In this document: positions 23,174 to 26,558 of the stretch, one piece after another
Numbering within the stretch: position 1 is the first letter of the stretch
Layout: each line of letters opens with the position of its first letter
Made by a program: the position numbers and the translations under genes
The notes under the pieces: model-generated
Seen by the model: only the letters and a program-made list of their open reading frames with translations
What the model was told of the DNA's origin: nothing
The model's database searches: none
Assembly (NCBI GenBank): GCA_964353455.1
Contig: CAYGWP010000273.1
Coordinates: 1 to 26,558, forward strand
Direction: 5' to 3'
Source: CAYGWP01 sp964353455
GTDB taxonomy: Bacteria > Planctomycetota > Phycisphaerae > FEN-1346
DNA length: 26,558 nt

Positions 23174-23289
23174 GGGGGGATTGTGCGCGCAGAATACCCC
23201 CCGCGCCATGCAGAAAAGAGTTGATTCTACGGCTCAGAAACGACTTTGAGGAAAAAGCGGAAATACCCCCGCTAACTACCCCCCGCGCG
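23174..23289. promoter_or_regulatory. Repeated GCGGGGGGTA-type sites, operator candidates
   Basis: On the minus strand the sequence gcgcggggggtatt (23193-23206) recurs as gcgggggtatt (23262-23272) and cgcgggggg-tagtt (around 23274-23289). Reversed, ggggggatt at 23174-23182 forms an inverted pair with 23193-23202. All lie in the only noncoding gap between the HTH protein and the downstream small genes. Minus-strand TAGAAT at 23224-23229 could be a -10. Confidence 0.45.
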
Positions 23290-23297
23290 TTTGCCTT

Positions 23298-24080
23298 CTA
23301 TTCTTCCGGCGGGGCGGCCACCGCAACTTGGCCACGGCGGTCGGACGGCAGAGGGAGAGTCTTCGGCTTGGGCTGGCGCGTTACTTTCTGGCCGAGTTTC
23401 TTGCAGGCCGCCATGTAACACTCCTTGAGAGACTTGGGGCAGATGCCGAGTTCCTTCGCCGCTTTAGCGAAGTTCTCCTGGCAGGCCGCCACTACGTGCA
23501 TGGCCTGAATCTGTCTCTCCGTTAGAGGTCGTATGCTTTGGTGGACATATCTGCGGCGACCTCTTCCTTGCCCGCGGGCAGGCTTCCCCGTCGCCGCTGT
23601 AGCGTGATGGACCGCCGCGTCCGCCGGGCCGGGTTCAAGAGGGATGCCATGCTTGCGGCAGTATATATGGAGTTCATTTAGGGCTTCCCGGTCGAGGTAC
23701 TCCACGGGGGCAAGTTTCTCGGCCCTGGCGTCCTCTTCGACAAGCGCCCGCTCTTCGTCGGTGAGCCGTGTCCAGCGCCGGTACTCTGCCCAGATCTCCC
23801 GCTCATAGCGTGTGTACGTGAAGCGTTTCAGGAACGCGATCGCGGCTTTCTGGTGTGGCCCCGGCCTATCCAAGTGCGTGCGGGAGTAAAGGGCCCGAGC
23901 GAGACGCCTTAGGCGCGATCTCTTCTTCACTGTGTCGGGGCCTGCAAAGTCGCACGGGCATTCCGTGCCCGTGCCTGGGGGCGGCGGGGCGAAGAGGGCA
24001 GGCTGGGGCGTCTCCTCCCACCAGGGCCCGAGCGCGGCCGGGGTTTTCTTTGGCTGTGTCTTGCGTTTTCGCTTCGGCAT
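23298..24080 (-). CDS. HTH regulator-like element protein (260 residues)
   Basis: A 260-residue protein. The basic N-terminus starts MPKRKRKTQPKKTPA and is followed by a proline-rich part. The central part is helical and charged (FTYTRYEREIWAEYRRWTRL, TDEERALVEEDARAEKLAPV). Near the end, residues about 195-245 (LTERQIQAMHVVAACQENFA, then KAAKELGICPKSLKECYMAA and CKKLGQKV) read as a sigma-70 region 4 or LuxR-like HTH: a helix, a short turn and a recognition helix with LGI and S. The ATG at 24080 follows GGGAG by 7 nt; an in-frame start at 24167 is possible. It may control the downstream genes through the sites in 23174-23289. The family is unknown. Confidence 0.55.
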   Translation of the reverse strand: MPKRKRKTQPKKTPAALGPWWEETPQPALFAPPPPGTGTECPCDFAGPDTVKKRSRLRRLARALYSRTHLDRPGPHQKAAIAFLKRFTYTRYEREIWAEYRRWTRLTDEERALVEEDARAEKLAPVEYLDREALNELHIYCRKHGIPLEPGPADAAVHHATAATGKPARGQGRGRRRYVHQSIRPLTERQIQAMHVVAACQENFAKAAKELGICPKSLKECYMAACKKLGQKVTRQPKPKTLPLPSDRRGQVAVAAPPEE

Positions 24081-24189
24081 GGTCGGCTCCCGCTGTCCGA
24101 TCCCGACAAAGGGTTGCGTGGGGCAGGCGGTCGGGAACCGCTCTTCGGGTTGCATCCCTATCCCCACGCCAAGATTCTACCGCCCCGCC

Positions 24190-24209
24190 GCTACCGCGTC
24201 GAGGCGCTG
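24190..24209. repeat. Duplicate of the end of the 131-residue gene
   Basis: The minus-strand sequence agcgcctcgacgcggtag here matches the last codons (SASTR and stop) of the gene at 24626. It lies just beyond the stop of the 101-residue gene. It indicates that the leader, start and tail of these genes arose by duplication of one module. Confidence 0.6.
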
Positions 24210-24227
24210 TGAAGCACGCCCCTTCGG

Positions 24228-24533
24228 CTAGCCATCGTCCACGGAATTTCCCCATCTCTCAATCCTGTCGATTAAGGCGGCCGCGTCATTCCCTCGGAGT
24301 GCGGAGGCCAAGAACACCGTCATGCCCTTGGCCATCACAACGAATTGAGCCACATCATACGTGTCCCTACCAGCCACACCGCCCCTCGGCGCACCCGCCG
24401 ACACTCGGAGACGCACCTTTTCCGCGTTGGAGAGGCACTCAGACGCATCATCCAGACATTTCCGCATATACTTCATTCCCACTTTCGGGGCCTCGGCCAC
24501 CGTCACGTCCTCACGCTCTTCGATCTCCAACAT
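24228..24533 (-). CDS. Module gene a (101 residues), paralogous start
   Basis: A 101-residue protein starting MLEIEEREDVTVAEAPKVGM. Its first 14 residues are nearly identical to those of the gene at 24626 (MLQIEEREDVTVAQALK). The rest differs: KYMRKCLDDASECLSNAEKV, then DTYDVAQFVVMAKGMTVFLA, which is helical and carries two cysteines. No known family. AAAGGTGG lies about 6 nt before the ATG at 24533. It is preceded by leader copy 1 and followed by a duplicate of the tail of gene b. The retained DTYDVAQF/DIYHTAEF pair with gene b (YD-x-AQFV versus YHTAEFLG) suggests a diverged paralog rather than a chance fusion. Confidence 0.6.
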   Translation of the reverse strand: MLEIEEREDVTVAEAPKVGMKYMRKCLDDASECLSNAEKVRLRVSAGAPRGGVAGRDTYDVAQFVVMAKGMTVFLASALRGNDAAALIDRIERWGNSVDDG

Positions 24534-24609
24534 GCTGCACCACCTTTCCCGATGTGGCCGCCGTCTTGGCGGCCTGTCCCAATGAAGGCCCCCCACTCCC
24601 TGGCGGGCG
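24534..24609 (-). promoter_or_regulatory. Shared leader module, copy 1
   Basis: This leader has the common core ttcattgggacaggccgcc, the hairpin ggccgcc/ggcggcc (loop aagac) and gggaaaggtggtgcagc next to the ATG. The upstream stem of the other copies is degraded here. See copies at 25022 and 25314. Confidence 0.7.
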
Positions 24610-24625
24610 ACCAGCCTCCCCGCGG

Positions 24626-25021
24626 CTACCGCGTCGAGGCGCTCTCGGCCTTCAGGCGTTCCCCAAGTTCCTTGATAGTCATGCGCCCCGTGTTGTCCGG
24701 GTCCCACATGTCGCCGGTCTCTGCCTCGCCCCATGCACGACAGCCCGCGCATGCCAGGCTAACCACGGGGTCGGCCTTCATCGCTTCCTCAACAGCGACG
24801 GCCGCTCTCTCGACCACGTCCTCCGCGAGACCGAGAAATTCCGCGGTGTGGTAGATGTCCGGCTCTCTGCCCGGCGCCGGCCCCTCGGCGGCCATCACCG
24901 CGAGGACCGCAGCCCGGTTAAGCCGGGCCGATGCCCAGTTCGTCAGTTTCCTGAACCTGTCGACTCGATCTTTCAGGGCCTGGGCAACCGTCACGTCTTC
25001 ACGCTCTTCGATCTGCAGCAT
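24626..25021 (-). CDS. Module gene b (131 residues)
   Basis: A 131-residue acidic protein starting MLQIEEREDVTVAQALKDRV. The middle is helical (FRKLTNWASARLNRAAVLAV, YHTAEFLGLAEDVVERAAVA). The later part contains the cysteine pair CAGC and the sequence WDPDNTGRMTIKELGERLK. I do not recognise the family. The ATG at 25021 follows AAAGGTGG, inside the shared leader. It shares its start with gene a, and a duplicate of its last codons lies beyond gene a. The leader implies common regulation with genes a and c. Confidence 0.6.
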   Translation of the reverse strand: MLQIEEREDVTVAQALKDRVDRFRKLTNWASARLNRAAVLAVMAAEGPAPGREPDIYHTAEFLGLAEDVVERAAVAVEEAMKADPVVSLACAGCRAWGEAETGDMWDPDNTGRMTIKELGERLKAESASTR

Positions 25022-25097
25022 GCTGCACCACCTTTCCCGATTTGGCCGCCGTGTTGGCGGCCTGTCCCAATGAAGCCCCCCGCTCCAATAGCGGGCG
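25022..25097 (-). promoter_or_regulatory. Shared leader module, copy 2
   Basis: It contains stem cccgct/agcggg with loop attgg, then ttcattgggacagg, then stem ggccgcc/ggcggcc with loop aacac, then gggaaaggtggtgcagc and the ATG. The two hairpins and the Shine-Dalgarno are conserved in order and spacing with the other copies. Confidence 0.7.
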
Positions 25098-25115
25098 CAC
25101 GAGCGCCCCGGTCTA

Positions 25116-25313
25116 TCAGGCGGCTTTACGACCGAAGATTTCCCGGCGAATGCCCGAGAAGAGTTCGCCGGCCGACGCCAGCGTGTTGCACTTCGGACAA
25201 GCGACCGTTCGCAACGCATGGACATAGGGGATGGTCAGCACTCCCATGCCCGGCACCGTTGCGGCCCACCAGTGGCTGCAGACGTTCGACTTGATCCTGA
25301 CGCGCGTTTCCAT
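25116..25313 (-). CDS. Module gene c (65 residues), CPKC protein
   Basis: A 65-residue protein starting METRVRIKSNVCSHWWAATV. One CPKC pair (residues 39-42) and a further cysteine with histidine near residue 12 could bind a metal. The end is basic (GIRREIFGRKAA). No known family. The ATG at 25313 follows AAAGGACGG in leader copy 3. Unlike genes a and b its first residues are different, so the leader, not the protein, is what the three genes share. Confidence 0.55.
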   Translation of the reverse strand: METRVRIKSNVCSHWWAATVPGMGVLTIPYVHALRTVACPKCNTLASAGELFSGIRREIFGRKAA

Positions 25314-25390
25314 GCTACACCGTCCTTTCCCAAATCGGCCGCCGTGCTGGCGGCCTATCCCAATGAAGGCCCCCGCTTCCCCAGCGGGCG
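25314..25390 (-). promoter_or_regulatory. Shared leader module, copy 3
   Basis: It contains stem cccgct/agcggg with loop gggga, ttcattgggatagg, stem ggccgcc/ggcggcc with loop agcac, and gggaaaggacggtgtagc next to the ATG. Differences from copy 2 in the stems are absent, while the loops vary. Confidence 0.7.
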
Positions 25391-25416
25391 GCCGATGTTC
25401 TTTCTTACGGCCGCGC

Positions 25417-26558
25417 TCAGCCTACCCGCCCAATCGCCTCGACGGCCTTCCTCTCATCGACCTCGGCGTATATCTCGGCGACGGCGGCGCTGCGGTGGCC
25501 GAGGATGATCCGGGCAGTCTCCAGGCCGAATTCCTTCCGCAGGAAGGTGCCGGCGGTGTGCCGCAGTTGGTGCGTGTGCCATCGGTGTGCCTTCTGCCAG
25601 GCCCGCAGATCCGCCTGGAGTTCCGGCGTCAACCGCTCGCGCCGCTGGCGATCCGTCTCTCCCGCCGCCTTTGCCAGCGGCGCGGGCGGCGGGAAGGCAA
25701 GGTCACAGCCTCGCGCCACGGCACGGTTGTAACTGTCGCTCGTGTACCTGGACCCCGGCGCCACCGCCGGCCGGGCCTTGCGATTCGTGCCGGGCCGGTT
25801 GCCGTAACCGGCCGGGGTCCGCCGCCGCTCGTGCGCCCGGGCCCGCCGTTCGGCCTCGGCCTCTGCCGGCGAGAACATGAAAGCCTCGGGCGACCGCAGC
25901 AGGAACGGCCGCACGATCCCCTGGGCCTTCGGCCCCAGGTAGATCGTCCGCACGTGGCCGCGGTGGGCCGTCTTGTGCGCCGCCGGCCGATACAACCAGA
26001 CCTTGCCGCCGGTGTCCAGGTCGGCCGGCCGCATGATCACCAGTTCGCCCGCGCGGGCCGCCGTCAGGAGTTGCAGTTGAACCAGGGCCCACACCTGGCG
26101 CGAGACGTGCGGCGCGATGGCGTGTATCCTGTCCGCAGAGACCGGCTTGACGGGTTCGGATTCGCGCGCGTCGCTGCGGCCGCGCTTCAGCGATGCCACG
26201 GCCCGCAGTCCTTCGAGGACGCCCGGCGGAATCAACTGGTGTTCGGTCGCCCACCGGAAGATGAGCCGCACGCGGTTTATCGTCTTATTGACATTGCTGC
26301 GGCACCAGCCGTATGAGACCATCTTATCCCGGACGGCCCGGAGCGCCAGGGGGCCGACGTCCACCGCCCGGGCGTGGCCATACAATTCCTTGAGGGGCTT
26401 CATGGCCTGCCGCAGGGCGGCGATCTCGCCGGTGGGCTTGCCGTCCGGCTGGGCGTAGTACCCTTCGGCCCAGGTCCAGAACCGGGCAAGCAACTCCACG
26501 ACGGTCATCACGTCGGGGGCGACGGGCAGTTGCCGGCCGGCGGCCAGGTACTCGGCGA
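25417..26558 (-). CDS. Planctomycete-type tyrosine recombinase, N-terminus beyond window
   Basis: At least 380 codons of a tyrosine recombinase are present; the frame stays open to the right edge, so the start is outside. Before the ATG at 26508 the frame reads EYLAAGRQLPVAPD, a normal part of these proteins. The core domain has GKPTGEIAALRQAMKPLKEL, VNKTINRVRLIFRWATEH and RGRSDARESEPVKPV. Catalytic residues are in LTAARAGEL (R), HKTAHRG (K), HQLRHTAGT (H and R) and LGHRSAAVAEIYAEVD (H and Y). From memory, this family is abundant in planctomycete genomes. It is the right-most gene of the element in view and might lie near the other attachment site. Confidence 0.9.
   Translation of the reverse strand, partial: AEYLAAGRQLPVAPDVMTVVELLARFWTWAEGYYAQPDGKPTGEIAALRQAMKPLKELYGHARAVDVGPLALRAVRDKMVSYGWCRSNVNKTINRVRLIFRWATEHQLIPPGVLEGLRAVASLKRGRSDARESEPVKPVSADRIHAIAPHVSRQVWALVQLQLLTAARAGELVIMRPADLDTGGKVWLYRPAAHKTAHRGHVRTIYLGPKAQGIVRPFLLRSPEAFMFSPAEAEAERRARAHERRRTPAGYGNRPGTNRKARPAVAPGSRYTSDSYNRAVARGCDLAFPPPAPLAKAAGETDRQRRERLTPELQADLRAWQKAHRWHTHQLRHTAGTFLRKEFGLETARIILGHRSAAVAEIYAEVDERKAVEAIGRVG

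Noticed and set aside
23855..25294. A 479-codon open frame on the plus strand
   Set aside because: Its product is low-complexity and repeats only because it runs across the leader modules on the opposite strand.
24534..25390. CRISPR-like array
   Set aside because: The three repeats are 76 bp and are separated by whole genes, not by short spacers.
25231..26316. A 361-codon open frame on the plus strand
   Set aside because: Antisense to the second integrase.

Overview
The window is GC-rich DNA from a bacterium that is most likely a planctomycete, perhaps of the Phycisphaerae type. The evidence is three intact PEP-CTERM proteins plus the tail of a fourth, pseudopilin-like proteins ending in a GF-x-DGH-type motif, a DUF1580-type protein, and a tyrosine recombinase that matches my memory of the family abundant in planctomycetes. 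These family assignments come from recognised motifs; no database search was possible.

Positions 1-14145 look like host chromosome. From the left there is the 5' end of uvrA, a ROK-family kinase, and a three-gene minus-strand operon of paralogous membrane proteins. A ThyA-type thymidylate synthase and a DgkA-type kinase follow on the plus strand. Next come three PEP-CTERM genes, a secreted protein with a chagasin-like inhibitor domain, and a large secreted transglutaminase-like protein with a discoidin-like C-terminus. The spaces between these genes hold mobile and repetitive DNA: a 72-bp palindromic repeat (two long copies and one half copy), a 108-bp MITE inserted in one of those copies with a TTA target duplication, a roughly 100-bp dispersed repeat present twice, strong hairpins and a decayed PEP-CTERM stub.

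At 14146-14190 lies the 3' half of a tRNA-Pro(CGG) gene, reading leftward, joined to unrelated DNA exactly at its anticodon loop. This is the expected scar of an integrated element. Its geometry places the element to the right, so the element appears to fill 14191 to beyond the window end. Every supported gene in that part is on the minus strand. In transcription order they are a planctomycete-type integrase cut by the window edge, three small genes that follow copies of the same 76-bp leader, an HTH protein, a small basic protein, a DUF1580 protein, a replication-initiator-like protein with an internal iteron cluster, a small basic protein and a second integrase. After a 490-bp gap comes a virion-like block with a short tape-measure-like protein and a possible tail chaperone. 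I see no capsid, portal or terminase gene, so this is a cryptic prophage, a satellite-like element, or a prophage whose head genes lie outside the window.

The least familiar features are the thrice-repeated leader module with its duplicated start and tail pieces, the palindromic iterons inside the initiator gene, and the nested MITE insertion.
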